Counted from the stretch's first letter, positions 10,734 to 18,766 are shown. The stretch: 61,774 bases of DNA from Actinomycetota bacterium (GCA_016870715.1 VGAL01000005.1:1-61774), one strand, 5' to 3'. Notes: generated by a model from the letters alone, not told the origin. Numbers and translations are program-made.

Positions 10734-11140
10734 GTCGACGAGTGAGCCTGCCAGGAGCCGAAGAACTTTTTCGGACCACATCTGCAACGCTGTCAGCAGT
10801 TCCGGCGGCAGTGCCGGAGCGCGAGGGAGAGAGCAAGGCACCAAATTCTGCCCCGCCCCGAGCTGAGAAACCTGCCCCAGTTCGCACAACTGCGCGACGA
10901 CGAGTCTCTCGAAGCACAAGCGCGCCGTCAGGACGTGAACGGCACGAGGAGAAGATAACTGTCTATCTCTCACCAGAAGAACTCTTTGATTTGGAACAGG
11001 CGCGCTTAACGCTCCGCGGAGATATGGGGTTGGCGGTCGACCGAGGACGGATTGTTCGTGAAGCGGTCGCGGTAATTGTGGCCGATCTCGAGGCTAAAGG
11101 AGAGTCGAGCATCCTGGCTCGCAGACTCCGCGGACAGTAA
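10730..11140 (+). CDS. Ribbon-helix-helix-like protein linked to ParA
   Basis: 136 residues, overlapping parA by 4 nt. Residues 1 to about 70 are Ala/Pro/Arg-rich and probably disordered. Residues about 75-130 look like a ribbon-helix-helix fold: a strand EKITVYLSPEEL, a helix FDLEQARLTLR, then IVREAVAVIVADL. A small protein sits in the same place between parA and scpA in Streptomyces. It may be the DNA-binding partner of the ParA ATPase, a CopG/ParG-like role; this is inference from context and fold pattern. Confidence 0.65.
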   Translation: MSRRVSLPGAEELFRTTSATLSAVPAAVPEREGESKAPNSAPPRAEKPAPVRTTARRRVSRSTSAPSGRERHEEKITVYLSPEELFDLEQARLTLRGDMGLAVDRGRIVREAVAVIVADLEAKGESSILARRLRGQ

Positions 11141-11157
11141 TCCGATAACGTGTCCAT

Positions 11158-12033
11158 GTGATTGGCACTCAAGACGATAAAGGGGGAGCTCCTCATAGCG
11201 AGGAGCGAATTCCTGGATTTTCCGTCCGTTTAACTAATTTTGAAGGGCCTTTTGACCTCCTTCTCCAATTAATCGCCCGCCACAAAATGGATGTCACCGA
11301 GGTGGCATTGAGCGTGGTCACCGATGAGTACATCTCCCACATTAAGGCGATGGAAGGGCAGTGGCGCTTAGATGAGGCGACTGAGTTTTTGGTAGTGGCA
11401 GCGACCTTGCTCGACCTGAAAGCCGCGAGAATGCTCCCAACAGGAGAGGTTGATGACGAGGAGGATTTAGCCCTCTTGGAAGCTCGGGACCTTCTCTTTG
11501 CTCGCTTGCTCCAGTACAAGGCTTATAAGGAGATTGCAGCAACTTTCCAGGAGTGGATTGAGAGCGAAACAAAGCGTCACCCCCGAATGGTGGCGTTAGA
11601 CCCCAAATTGGCCGCGCTCCTTCCTGAAGTCCTCATCGGGGTTGGCGCAGAACGGTTCGCGCTCATCGCAACCCGAGCCCTCACCCCAAAAACCCCACCA
11701 GTTTTCAGTATTTCGCACCTTCACAGCCCGGCGGTGAGCGTTCGCGAAGAGGCGCAGCATGTGGTCGCGCACCTTCGGAGAGTGGGGACCGCTACCTTCC
11801 GCGCCCTAACGGCAGATGCCGAGCACACCCTGGTGGTTGTTGCTCGATTTCTTGCCCTCTTGGAGTTGTATAAAGAAGGGGTCCTTCATTTTGCTCAGGT
11901 AACACCCCTAGGCGATCTCCAGATACGCTGGATTGGCAGCGCCGAGGGAGAGGTTGCTGTCACCGATGAATTTGATCTCCCGCCCGTGCTCGAAGAGCGC
12001 GTCGAGAATCCTGCAGAACGAGAGGGCTTGTAA
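11158..12033 (+). CDS. scpA: Segregation and condensation protein A
   Basis: 291 residues. ScpA is the kleisin subunit that bridges SMC heads. The hallmark FEGPFDLLLQLIARHKMD lies at about residues 25-42, with EFLVVAATLLDLKAARMLP next. The C-terminal winged helix is around 205-265. The only in-frame start before the conserved block is the GTG at 11158, and no clear ribosome binding site is seen. scpB follows 4 nt later, giving the scpAB operon. Confidence 0.93.
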   Translation: MIGTQDDKGGAPHSEERIPGFSVRLTNFEGPFDLLLQLIARHKMDVTEVALSVVTDEYISHIKAMEGQWRLDEATEFLVVAATLLDLKAARMLPTGEVDDEEDLALLEARDLLFARLLQYKAYKEIAATFQEWIESETKRHPRMVALDPKLAALLPEVLIGVGAERFALIATRALTPKTPPVFSISHLHSPAVSVREEAQHVVAHLRRVGTATFRALTADAEHTLVVVARFLALLELYKEGVLHFAQVTPLGDLQIRWIGSAEGEVAVTDEFDLPPVLEERVENPAEREGL

Positions 12034-12037
12034 GACG

Positions 12038-12595
12038 ATGGCAGATCGAACGATTGAACGCTCACTGGAGGCCATTTTGATGGTGGTCGATGAGCCAGTG
12101 ACGGAGCTACTTCTTGCTCAAGTGCTTGAGGTACCTACCGATGAAATTCGCGCTCGCCTGCACGCCCTTGCGGAAAGTTACAGCTCCGAAGAGCGAGGTT
12201 TTGAATTGCGAGAGGTGGCAGGAGGGTGGCGTTTTTATAGCCATCCGGAGGCATCCAGCGCCGTTGAACGCTTTGTCTTGGAAGGACAGCAAGCGAAACT
12301 CACTCAAGCGGCTTTAGAGACCTTGGCGGTTATTGCCTACCGACAGCCCGTCTCCCGAGCTCGCGTCTCCGCAATTCGTGGTGTAAATGTGGAAGCGGTA
12401 ATGAAGACGTTAGTCAATCGAGGGTTGGTGGAAGAGGCTGGGATCGAAGGAGAATCTGGTGCGATCTTGTATCAAACGACCGGGTACTTCCTAGAGCGAT
12501 TGGGGATAGCCTCCCTTGCCGACCTTCCAGAGATTGCACCACATCTACCAAATATCGATGCCTTGGATTCGGTCCTCGATACCCTCACTGATTAG
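12038..12595 (+). CDS. scpB: Segregation and condensation protein B
   Basis: 185 residues from the ATG at 12038, four bases after the scpA stop. It forms tandem winged helices that bind ScpA. Typical segments are RSLEAILMVVDEPVTELLLA, FELREVAGGWRFYSHPE, LETLAVIAYRQPVSRARVSAIRGV and GAILYQTTGYFLERLGI. Length is normal. The tail of the gene and the next 30 nt contain a duplicated 11-mer (TGATTAGACCC) and an inverted repeat GGTCCC/GGGACC. Confidence 0.94.
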   Translation: MADRTIERSLEAILMVVDEPVTELLLAQVLEVPTDEIRARLHALAESYSSEERGFELREVAGGWRFYSHPEASSAVERFVLEGQQAKLTQAALETLAVIAYRQPVSRARVSAIRGVNVEAVMKTLVNRGLVEEAGIEGESGAILYQTTGYFLERLGIASLADLPEIAPHLPNIDALDSVLDTLTD

Positions 12596-12641
12596 ACCCT
12601 GATTAGACCCGGTCCCAACGGGACCTCTAGGCTCTTCTGTC

Positions 12642-13370
12642 ATGGAGATACGACTACAGAAGGTGCTCGCTGATGCGGGGGTCGCAAGCCGTCGCAAAGC
12701 TGAAGAGATGATTCTCGATGGCCGAGTAGTTGTTGATGGAAAGGTTATTCGCACTCTCGGAGTGAAAGTGGATCCAGAAAAGTCTAAAGTTGTAGTTGAT
12801 GGTGAAGCAATAAACCAAGTAAAAACCAAGATTTATCTTGCACTCAATAAACCCAGGGGCATTTTATCCACCCTCTCAGACCCTGAGAATAGGCCGCATT
12901 TGGGTGATCTCTTACGAGATAGACAGGAGAGACTCTTCCATGTCGGTCGCTTGGACAAGGAATCTGAAGGGTTGCTGCTGTTGACCAATGATGGGGATTT
13001 GGCTCATCGCGCCACCCATCCTTCCTTCTCGTTACCTAAGAATTATCTGATGGAGTTGAAGGGCAATGTCAGCAAGGAAGTGGCCGAAGCTTTTCGCCAA
13101 GGAATAGAGCTCGAGGATGGAATGGCAAAAGTCGACAAATTAACTGTTCTGCCAGGGCAGGCGGGTAGGACCCTTTTCGACGTGGTGATCCATGATGGTC
13201 GAAATCAGATTTTGCGGAGAATGGCCGGAGCAAAAGAGTTGGTTGTCGAACGCCTCATTCGAATCGGAATGGGTCCGCTGAAATTAGGGGAGCTAACCCC
13301 TGGGAAGTGGCGCGAGATCAAAGGCGCCGAATTGGTTTCCTTACAAAAGGCTTTATCGCTTTATAAATAA
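12642..13370 (+). CDS. rluB: RluB/RsuA-family rRNA pseudouridine synthase
   Basis: 242 residues. An S4 domain (about 2-48: IRLQKVLADAGVASRRKAEEMI) precedes the catalytic domain with GRLDKESEGLLLLTNDG; the catalytic Asp is residue 105. The usual target is a uridine in 23S rRNA (RluB) or 16S (RsuA), and the scpB-rluB-cmk-der context points to RluB. No Shine-Dalgarno is seen. A TAGGCT hexamer (12628-12633) ends 8 nt before the ATG and may drive a near-leaderless mRNA. Confidence 0.9.
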   Translation: MEIRLQKVLADAGVASRRKAEEMILDGRVVVDGKVIRTLGVKVDPEKSKVVVDGEAINQVKTKIYLALNKPRGILSTLSDPENRPHLGDLLRDRQERLFHVGRLDKESEGLLLLTNDGDLAHRATHPSFSLPKNYLMELKGNVSKEVAEAFRQGIELEDGMAKVDKLTVLPGQAGRTLFDVVIHDGRNQILRRMAGAKELVVERLIRIGMGPLKLGELTPGKWREIKGAELVSLQKALSLYK

Positions 13371-13649
13371 CATAATTCGAGAAGCATCGAAAGTGTATTT
13401 ATCGACAGAAATCAAGATGGCAGAACCCAAATAATCGATAAAACTATATTTAAGATGCTCTGACCTGCTAACACCTGTCTCAATTTATCGATTAAGGGGT
13501 TTTGAGGCAAGACGGAATTCGCATAATAGTTGACAAATATATAAATATATATTGCAAGGTTACTTATATATATTAAACTATATATTAATAAATTAATCAA
13601 AAGGTAATTCTAAGGAAGTTACTCCTGACTTGATTTTCGGCTTTTCCCG
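13371..13649. other. AT-rich intergenic region without a gene
   Basis: The longest non-coding stretch in the window. It is strongly A/T-rich, most of all at 13520-13615, which has runs of alternating TA. It holds a consensus-like -35 TTGACA at 13530-13535 without a well-spaced -10. It also starts a cluster of TTATCG motifs (13353, 13399, 13436 on the minus strand, 13495). Frames inside it (for example 13412-13600 on the minus strand) code for low-complexity Ile/Tyr strings and are not credible genes. Confidence 0.8.
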
Positions 13650-13655
13650 TAGACT
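13650..13655 (+). promoter_or_regulatory. -10 element TAGACT for the chorismate mutase gene
   Basis: TAGACT lies exactly 6 nt before the ATG at 13662 (-12 to -7), with no Shine-Dalgarno between. This is the layout of a leaderless mRNA, common in actinobacteria. Confidence 0.65.
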
Positions 13656-13661
13656 AGGGGA

Positions 13662-14024
13662 ATGAGTGTGCGAGCAGTCCGGGGAGCGGTACAGCTCTCA
13701 GCCGACGATCGAGATGAGATGCATCGTGAGGTTGCAGCGCTCTTGGCGGAGGTGCTTGAAGCTAATTCCCTATCGCTCGATTCCGTGATTTCTGCGTTCT
13801 TTACCGTTACCCCAGATTTGGTCAGCGATTTTCCTGCCGCGGCCGCCCGATTGGCGGGCTGGGTAGGGATTCCCCTGATGTGTGCGGTAGAAATTGCCGT
13901 CCCCGGCTCCCTCCCTCGGGTTGTGCGGGCGATGATTCATGTCGAAACCACTCTAGAACGTAGCCAAATAAGCCATATCTATCGCGGCGGCGCTCGCGCT
14001 CTCCGCCCCGATCTCGCGCCATGA
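13662..14024 (+). CDS. aroH: Chorismate mutase, AroH type
   Basis: 120 residues. It rearranges chorismate to prephenate, and the next gene converts prephenate to hydroxyphenylpyruvate. It matches the AroH (trimeric, Bacillus-type) family: VRAVRGAVQL at the N-terminus, SVISAFFTVTPDL, then GIPLMCAVEIAVPGSLPRVV with the conserved Cys and Arg, ending in a short Arg-rich tail. It overlaps tyrA by 4 nt. In this genome the enzyme is next to tyrA, and the pair is inserted between rluB and cmk. Confidence 0.93.
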   Translation: MSVRAVRGAVQLSADDRDEMHREVAALLAEVLEANSLSLDSVISAFFTVTPDLVSDFPAAAARLAGWVGIPLMCAVEIAVPGSLPRVVRAMIHVETTLERSQISHIYRGGARALRPDLAP

Positions 14025-15100
14025 GCGAAAAATGGCTAGTTGAGGTCATTGGGGGAGGCCTCATTGGCACCTCAATAGCCTTGAAAATCGCCAATCATGG
14101 CGGGAAAGTGCGTATCAAAGACGCCAATCCCGGTCATCAAAGAGTCGCAAATGGGCTTATTGGAGAGGCGCTCCTCGCCTCTGACGTGGGCGCGTCATTA
14201 GTGGTAGTTGCTGTTCCGGTGGACATTTCACCACTAGTCATAGCTGAAGCTTTGATTAGCAATCCATCAGCCACAGTTATAGATACAGGGTCCATAAAAA
14301 CTAAAGTTCTACTTGAGGTTGAGAAATTTCTTGCTGCACATTCAGCGAGAAGCGCTCTCTCACGATTCCTTCCGACCCACCCAATGGCCGGTCGCGAGAT
14401 AGCAGGTCCAGAAGGTGCTCGCTCTGACCTCTTCGAGGGGCGCGCCTGGGCTATCACTCCCCATTCTGGGCTTGACTCGACAGCGCTGGCCACTGGGCAG
14501 CTCTTGGTGCGCGAACTAGGAGCTACTTCCTACCTGATATCTCCTGAAGAACATGATCGACAGGTGGCTATGACATCGCACCTGCCCCAACTTCTTGCTA
14601 GCGCTTTGGCTGGAGTTTTGGAGGAACCTTTGGATCTGGCAGGAGCAGGGCTCCGCGATATGACTCGTTTAGCCAGCTCTGACCCTGCGATGTGGCAACC
14701 CATTTTTGAGGCGAACCAGAGCGAATTAATTTCCCTTCTCACTAAAATTAATGAATCGATAAATAAACTTATTAACCAAAACTTTAATCAAGATGCTGTC
14801 TTATCGTTTATGACGCAGGGCGCAAAGGGTGCCGCTCGGGTACCAGGAAAACATGGGGGAGTTCCTCGCAATTACGGCACCTTGAGCGTGGTAATTCCAG
14901 ATGCTCCAGGTGCGCTTGCGCGACTATTTAATCATTGTGCAGCTGCGAAAATTAATATTGAGGACCTCAGAATTGAGCATTCCCCTGGCCAGGAGACTGG
15001 TCTGATCTCGCTCTCGGTAAAGCCTAGCGATTTATCGACTTTAAATGACTATTTATCGATTCAGGGATGGCATAGCACGGTGGTTACTAAAGGCAATTAA
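14021..15100 (+). CDS. tyrA: Prephenate dehydrogenase with C-terminal ACT domain
   Basis: 359 residues. It makes 4-hydroxyphenylpyruvate for tyrosine. The NAD-binding motif GGGLIGT is at 11-17, and the dehydrogenase domain contains LPTHPMAGREIAGP and DRQVAMTSHLPQLLA. An ACT domain (about 288-359, TLSVVIPDAPGALARLF) suggests feedback control by tyrosine. The 3' third is locally A/T-rich and carries four TTATCG motifs, unlike neighbouring genes. Confidence 0.93.
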   Translation: MSEKWLVEVIGGGLIGTSIALKIANHGGKVRIKDANPGHQRVANGLIGEALLASDVGASLVVVAVPVDISPLVIAEALISNPSATVIDTGSIKTKVLLEVEKFLAAHSARSALSRFLPTHPMAGREIAGPEGARSDLFEGRAWAITPHSGLDSTALATGQLLVRELGATSYLISPEEHDRQVAMTSHLPQLLASALAGVLEEPLDLAGAGLRDMTRLASSDPAMWQPIFEANQSELISLLTKINESINKLINQNFNQDAVLSFMTQGAKGAARVPGKHGGVPRNYGTLSVVIPDAPGALARLFNHCAAAKINIEDLRIEHSPGQETGLISLSVKPSDLSTLNDYLSIQGWHSTVVTKGN

Positions 15101-15161
15101 CCGACAAAATAATTTATAAGTTAATTGTTAGACAAACTTTTATGGCAGGGGAGGTGAGCAG

Positions 15162-15842
15162 ATGGTTGTTATCGCAATCGATGGCCCTAGTGGCTCTGGA
15201 AAGTCGAGCGCCTCACGAGCGGTAGCCGCCTTCTTCCATTGGGAATATCTCGATACCGGCGCCCTCTATCGAGCTCTTACCCTCTTTGCCATCGAGCGCG
15301 ATGTGCAGGACTTCTCGCTTATCCCTGAGCTGCTCACCTCGGACTCAATCATGTGGAAGGGAAGCCCAGAGGAACCTCAACTACTTCTCGAAGGCAGAGA
15401 GGTCAACAGCGAGATTCGAAGTGAGAGGGTAACCAAGCGGGTCAGTGAGGTTGCTGCTGATCCTAATGTTCGAAAATTTCTACTTACTCTTCAACGCGCA
15501 ATCATTAATCAAGCACGCTTTGGAATAGTTGTAGAAGGTCGTGATATCGGTACGACAGTGTGGCCTGATGCAGAGTTAAAAATCTTTCTTACTGCAGATT
15601 TAATCGCTCGTGCAGAACGGAGAAACGCAGAATTATCATCACACTTCACCAATAAAGAGATTCAAGATGCTTTAGCAGCCCGAGATGTTGTTGACTCCAA
15701 TCGCTCCACATCGCCGTTGCGCCAGATTGATGAACAGATAATTATTGATGCGACCCACTTCTCATTGGAAGAGGTCGTCAGCGAAATCAAGCGACTCGTA
15801 ATTGAATTAGAGTTAAGCGATGACGGTGAATCACGTGAGTGA
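15162..15842 (+). CDS. cmk: Cytidylate kinase
   Basis: 226 residues. It phosphorylates CMP and dCMP. P-loop GPSGSGKSS is at 8-16, then YLDTGALYRALTL, and GRDIGTTVWPDAELKIFLTA near 126-145. A strong ribosome binding site GGGGAGGTGAG precedes the ATG, unlike many genes here. It overlaps der by 23 nt, and cmk-der is the standard actinobacterial pair. Confidence 0.95.
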   Translation: MVVIAIDGPSGSGKSSASRAVAAFFHWEYLDTGALYRALTLFAIERDVQDFSLIPELLTSDSIMWKGSPEEPQLLLEGREVNSEIRSERVTKRVSEVAADPNVRKFLLTLQRAIINQARFGIVVEGRDIGTTVWPDAELKIFLTADLIARAERRNAELSSHFTNKEIQDALAARDVVDSNRSTSPLRQIDEQIIIDATHFSLEEVVSEIKRLVIELELSDDGESRE

Positions 15843-17154
15843 AGAAACAGGCAATCTGCCTATCGTTACTGTCATAGGTCGCCCCAATGTGGGAAAGTCA
15901 ACTTTGATTAATCGATTGATCGGCCGTCGAGAGGCAATCATCGAAGATCAACCGGGAATTACTCGAGATCGAATTAAATACCCCGCTCAATGGAATGGGC
16001 GGGATTTCATCGTTATGGATACTGGAGGATGGCAGTTAGACCCGCAGCCAGAGTCGATCGCTGCGAGTATTTCTGCTGGCGCTGAACTGGCAATTAAAGA
16101 ATCTGATTTGATTCTTTTCATCATAGATGTATCTGTCGGAGCACTTGACGAGGAAATGGCCTTGGTAAGCGTGATTCGCAAAAGTGGGAAACCAGTTATC
16201 TTGATTGGTAATAAAGCCGATTCACCAGAGGCCGAACTTGCGATTCATGAATTATGGAATTTAGGCTTGGGCGAGCCGGTACCTGTCTCGGCCTTGCACG
16301 GAAGAGGCAGTGGTGATCTTCTTGATCTTGTCGTGTCATCCCTTCCGGTGAGCCCAAATGCACAAGAGGAAGATCACATCAGAAGGGTTGTACTTCTTGG
16401 TCGACCCAATGTTGGTAAATCAAGCCTTCTTAATTCATTGGCAGGTACTGCTCGAGCAATTGTGGATTCCGTTGCGGGGACTACTCGTGACCCGATTGAC
16501 GAAGAGATCGAATTCGGTGGGGAGATTTGGCGTTTCATCGATACTGCAGGTATTCGTAAACACGCTCACCAAGCAAGCGGCACGGAGTATTATGCAATGT
16601 TGCGGACTGAATCAGCGCTTGAGCGTGGAGAGGTTGCAATTCTTGTTATCGATGCCTCCGAGCCAATTGCCGAACAAGATCTTCGCATCATGTCCAAGAT
16701 TGTAGATTCAGGTCGAGCCCTAGTAATTGCCATGAATAAATGGGATTTAGTGGATGAGGATAGGCGAGAGGCTCTGGAACGCGAGAAGGAGAGAGAGCTT
16801 AATCAAGTCGAATGGGCTGAACGGATTAACATCTCTGCTAAGACAGGATGGCATAAAGATCGATTAGCGCCTGCCCTTCGACGCGCATTGGATAGTTGGC
16901 AGATGCGAATCCCAACCTCGAAATTGAATTCATTCCTTGGCGCGCTTATCTCTGCAACACCACCTCCGGTGCGAGGAGGAAAGCAACCAAAGATTCTTTT
17001 TGCTACCCAGCCAAGTACCTGTCCACCTCGGTTTGTCATCTTTGCAAGTGGATTCCTCGAGCCCTCGTATCGACGTTTCATTGAACGGCGACTTCGTGAA
17101 GAGTTCGGTTTTATGGGTTCGCCAGTAGAAGTTTCGGTCCGCATTCGCACCTAA
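15820..17154 (+). CDS. der: Ribosome-assembly GTPase Der (EngA)
   Basis: 444 residues with two GTPase domains in tandem: P-loops GRPNVGKST at 20-28 and GRPNVGKSS at 194-202, each with DTGG/DTAG and NKxD (GNKAD, MNKWD) motifs. A KH-like C-terminal domain follows (about 355-444). Der supports 50S subunit maturation. In-frame GTGs at 15826 and 15835 are other possible starts within the cmk overlap. Confidence 0.96.
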   Translation: MTVNHVSEETGNLPIVTVIGRPNVGKSTLINRLIGRREAIIEDQPGITRDRIKYPAQWNGRDFIVMDTGGWQLDPQPESIAASISAGAELAIKESDLILFIIDVSVGALDEEMALVSVIRKSGKPVILIGNKADSPEAELAIHELWNLGLGEPVPVSALHGRGSGDLLDLVVSSLPVSPNAQEEDHIRRVVLLGRPNVGKSSLLNSLAGTARAIVDSVAGTTRDPIDEEIEFGGEIWRFIDTAGIRKHAHQASGTEYYAMLRTESALERGEVAILVIDASEPIAEQDLRIMSKIVDSGRALVIAMNKWDLVDEDRREALEREKERELNQVEWAERINISAKTGWHKDRLAPALRRALDSWQMRIPTSKLNSFLGALISATPPPVRGGKQPKILFATQPSTCPPRFVIFASGFLEPSYRRFIERRLREEFGFMGSPVEVSVRIRT

Positions 17155-17166
17155 TTCAAGAACGCG

Positions 17167-17172
17167 TAGACT
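17167..17172 (+). promoter_or_regulatory. -10 element for tRNA-Pro
   Basis: TAGACT lies 13 nt before the mature 5' end of tRNA-Pro. The same hexamer serves as apparent -10 for aroH, mshC, trmI and pyrG in this window. No good -35 is visible. Confidence 0.55.
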
Positions 17173-17185
17173 AGAAGGGCACAAC

Positions 17186-17259
17186 CGGGACGTAGCGCAG
17201 CTTGGTAGCGCACCAGGCTGGGGGTCTGGTGGTCGCAGGTTCAAATCCTGTCGTCCCGA
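17186..17259 (+). tRNA. tRNA-Pro (anticodon GGG)
   Basis: A complete cloverleaf of 74 nt. The acceptor stem CGGGACG pairs with CGTCCCG; the D arm contains GCGCAGCTTGGTAGCGC; the anticodon stem CCAGG/TCTGG holds the loop CTGGGGG with anticodon GGG at 17220-17222; the T arm has GGTTCAAATCC. CCA is not encoded. The start codon of the next gene lies only 2 nt beyond the 3' end. Confidence 0.95.
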
Positions 17260-17260
17260 C

Positions 17261-17866
17261 ATGATGTTTGGTTCTGAAAAGATTGAGCGTGCGAGTGTGT
17301 TCACCATTCCCAATCTGCTTACTGTGCTCCGCGCCTTTGGTATCCCACTCTTTTTTTGGGCGTTATTTGATCCTGAAAGAGAGAGAGATTTCCTTGCGAT
17401 TGGAATCTTAGCTCTTGCTGGTCTCACCGACTACCTAGATGGACGTCTTGCTCGCGCGCTCAATCAGAGCTCTCGGTTAGGTGAGCTTCTGGATCCACTA
17501 GTAGATCGCCTTTACATCGCTGCGGTAGTCATCGGGTTAGCGCTTCGGGATGTGATTCCACTCTGGCTGGTCGCGCTCTTACTTCTGCGCGATCTCATAC
17601 TTGCAACGACGCTCCCGGGTCTTTATCGAATAGGCAAAGGTCCATTGCCAGTAACTTTTCTAGGGAAAGCGGCAACGCTCAATCTCCTCTATGCCTTTCC
17701 GTTACTTCTCTTGGGGGAGCAAGGAGGTCTTCTGGGTAGATGGGGCTCGATTTTTGCCTCGGCTTTCGCCGGATGGGGTGTACTTCTATATCTGTTGACC
17801 GGAGCACAATATTGGGTCGAAGCCCGCTCGCAGATTAGAAGAGGCAGCAGTACGGTATCGCCATGA
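17261..17866 (+). CDS. CDP-alcohol phosphatidyltransferase (PgsA-like)
   Basis: 201 residues with several membrane helices. The full family motif is present: Asp57, Asp60-Gly61, Ala64-Arg65, Gly74, Asp78, Asp82. It transfers a phosphatidyl group from CDP-diacylglycerol to an alcohol, probably glycerol phosphate; position before gcvH-garA matches pgsA2 (Rv1822). The ATG at 17261 comes 2 nt after tRNA-Pro; the ATG at 17264 or a GTG at 17297 (before FTIPNLLTVLR) are alternatives. No ribosome binding site is possible outside the tRNA for the first two. Confidence 0.85.
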   Translation: MMFGSEKIERASVFTIPNLLTVLRAFGIPLFFWALFDPERERDFLAIGILALAGLTDYLDGRLARALNQSSRLGELLDPLVDRLYIAAVVIGLALRDVIPLWLVALLLLRDLILATTLPGLYRIGKGPLPVTFLGKAATLNLLYAFPLLLLGEQGGLLGRWGSIFASAFAGWGVLLYLLTGAQYWVEARSQIRRGSSTVSP

Positions 17867-18252
17867 ATGAAATTCCAGCGCACCTGCGATACACCGCTGA
17901 ACATGAATGGGTGGAGCCACTTCCCGAAAACAAAGTACGTGTAGGCATCACTGACTTTGCACAGCGCGCCTTAGGAGACATCGTCTTTGTACTAACTCCA
18001 AAAATTGGTGAGAACGTTCGCGCAGGTGGAGTCTGTGGTGAAGTGGAATCTACAAAGAGCGTGAGCGAGATTTATTCCCCAGTGAATGGAACTATCTCTG
18101 CAATCAACGATGCCGTGGTCGCTAATCCAGAATCGATCAACGCCTCTCCATATGGCAGTGGCTGGCTTTTTGAAATCACCTCCGTCGCAGCTGAAGAAAT
18201 CCAGGGACTTCTGACAGACCAGGGTTATCAGGCGCTCACCTCAGGGGAGTAG
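17863..18252 (+). CDS. gcvH: Glycine cleavage system H protein
   Basis: 129 residues. It carries the aminomethyl group on a lipoyl-lysine between the P and T proteins. The lipoylation site is Lys65 in ESTKSVSE, and LRYTAEHEWV opens the domain. It overlaps the pgsA-like gene by 4 nt. gcvP is 3 kb downstream in the same direction; no gcvT is in the window. Confidence 0.95.
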   Translation: MNEIPAHLRYTAEHEWVEPLPENKVRVGITDFAQRALGDIVFVLTPKIGENVRAGGVCGEVESTKSVSEIYSPVNGTISAINDAVVANPESINASPYGSGWLFEITSVAAEEIQGLLTDQGYQALTSGE

Positions 18253-18253
18253 A

Positions 18254-18296
18254 GGTCAAAAGCGGCCTTGACCGCTGGGCTTTGGTTCCATAGGGT
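18254..18296 (+). promoter_or_regulatory. Promoter of garA-ftsR with inverted repeat over the -35
   Basis: TTGACC (18268-18273), a 17-bp spacer and TAGGGT (18291-18296) make a good sigma-A promoter. The -35 is the right arm of an inverted repeat GGTCAA-N8-TTGACC (18254-18273), a possible operator. The predicted leader is about 50 nt and ends in the ribosome binding site GAGGAGGGGAG. Confidence 0.6.
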
Positions 18297-18355
18297 CGCG
18301 TGTAAAGGTGTACTAGAACCTTAACCGGGAGAGCCAGAGGAGGGGAGTGGGATTA

Positions 18356-18766
18356 ATGTCCGACACAACCTCCATTAAACGCGATGCTCCTACGCCGTTA
18401 CCGAAACGAGCGCTCGATTCACTCACGCCAACCGAGCGGAGCGTCGTTGGTGAATTGGGCGATGGGAGTGCGCTTTTACTGGTGCAGAAGGGGCCAAATG
18501 CTGGAGCGAGATATTTGCTCAATAGCGATCTGGTCACAGTCGGTAGAAATCCAGAGAGCGATATCTTCCTTGATGATGTGACGGTATCTCGGAAACATGC
18601 TGAATTTCATCGATTAGGTAAGAGTTTCTCAGTTGTAGATAGTGGAAGTTTAAATGGCACTTACGTCAACGGGGAATTGGCCGAACGAACTGATCTGGTT
18701 AATGGTGACTCTGTGCAAATAGGTAAGTATCGACTGCTGTTCATGACTAATGGAGGTTCGAAGTGA
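18356..18766 (+). CDS. garA: FHA-domain regulator of the GarA/OdhI type
   Basis: 136 residues from the ATG at 18356 (strong ribosome binding site at 18337-18346). GarA/OdhI binds 2-oxoglutarate dehydrogenase and glutamate enzymes and is switched off when Ser/Thr kinases phosphorylate an N-terminal Thr-Thr. Here the N-terminus reads SDTTS (Thr4, Thr5), like the ETTS kinase site, but closer to the start than usual. The FHA domain has GPNAGARYLL, VGRNPESDIFLDD, VSRKHAEF and GSLNGTYVN. The partners are known for the family; their presence here is inferred. Confidence 0.9.
   Translation: MSDTTSIKRDAPTPLPKRALDSLTPTERSVVGELGDGSALLLVQKGPNAGARYLLNSDLVTVGRNPESDIFLDDVTVSRKHAEFHRLGKSFSVVDSGSLNGTYVNGELAERTDLVNGDSVQIGKYRLLFMTNGGSK

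Noticed and set aside
12590-12633. Repeated TGATTAGACCC and hairpin GGTCCC/GGGACC after scpB as a terminator
   Set aside because: No T-run follows and the next gene is co-directional within 20 bp; the segment includes a plausible -10 for rluB instead.
13519-13550. Half match to a dif site (CGCATAAT, as in the XerC arm)
   Set aside because: Only the left arm matches. After 6 bp the right arm should resemble TTATGTTAAAT, but the DNA is a simple AT run. The location is also not known to be near the terminus.
13412-13600. Minus-strand frame in the AT-rich gap coding for an Ile/Tyr-rich 62-residue peptide
   Set aside because: The sequence is what alternating TA runs give by chance; no ribosome binding site, no -10 at a suitable distance and no family resemblance.
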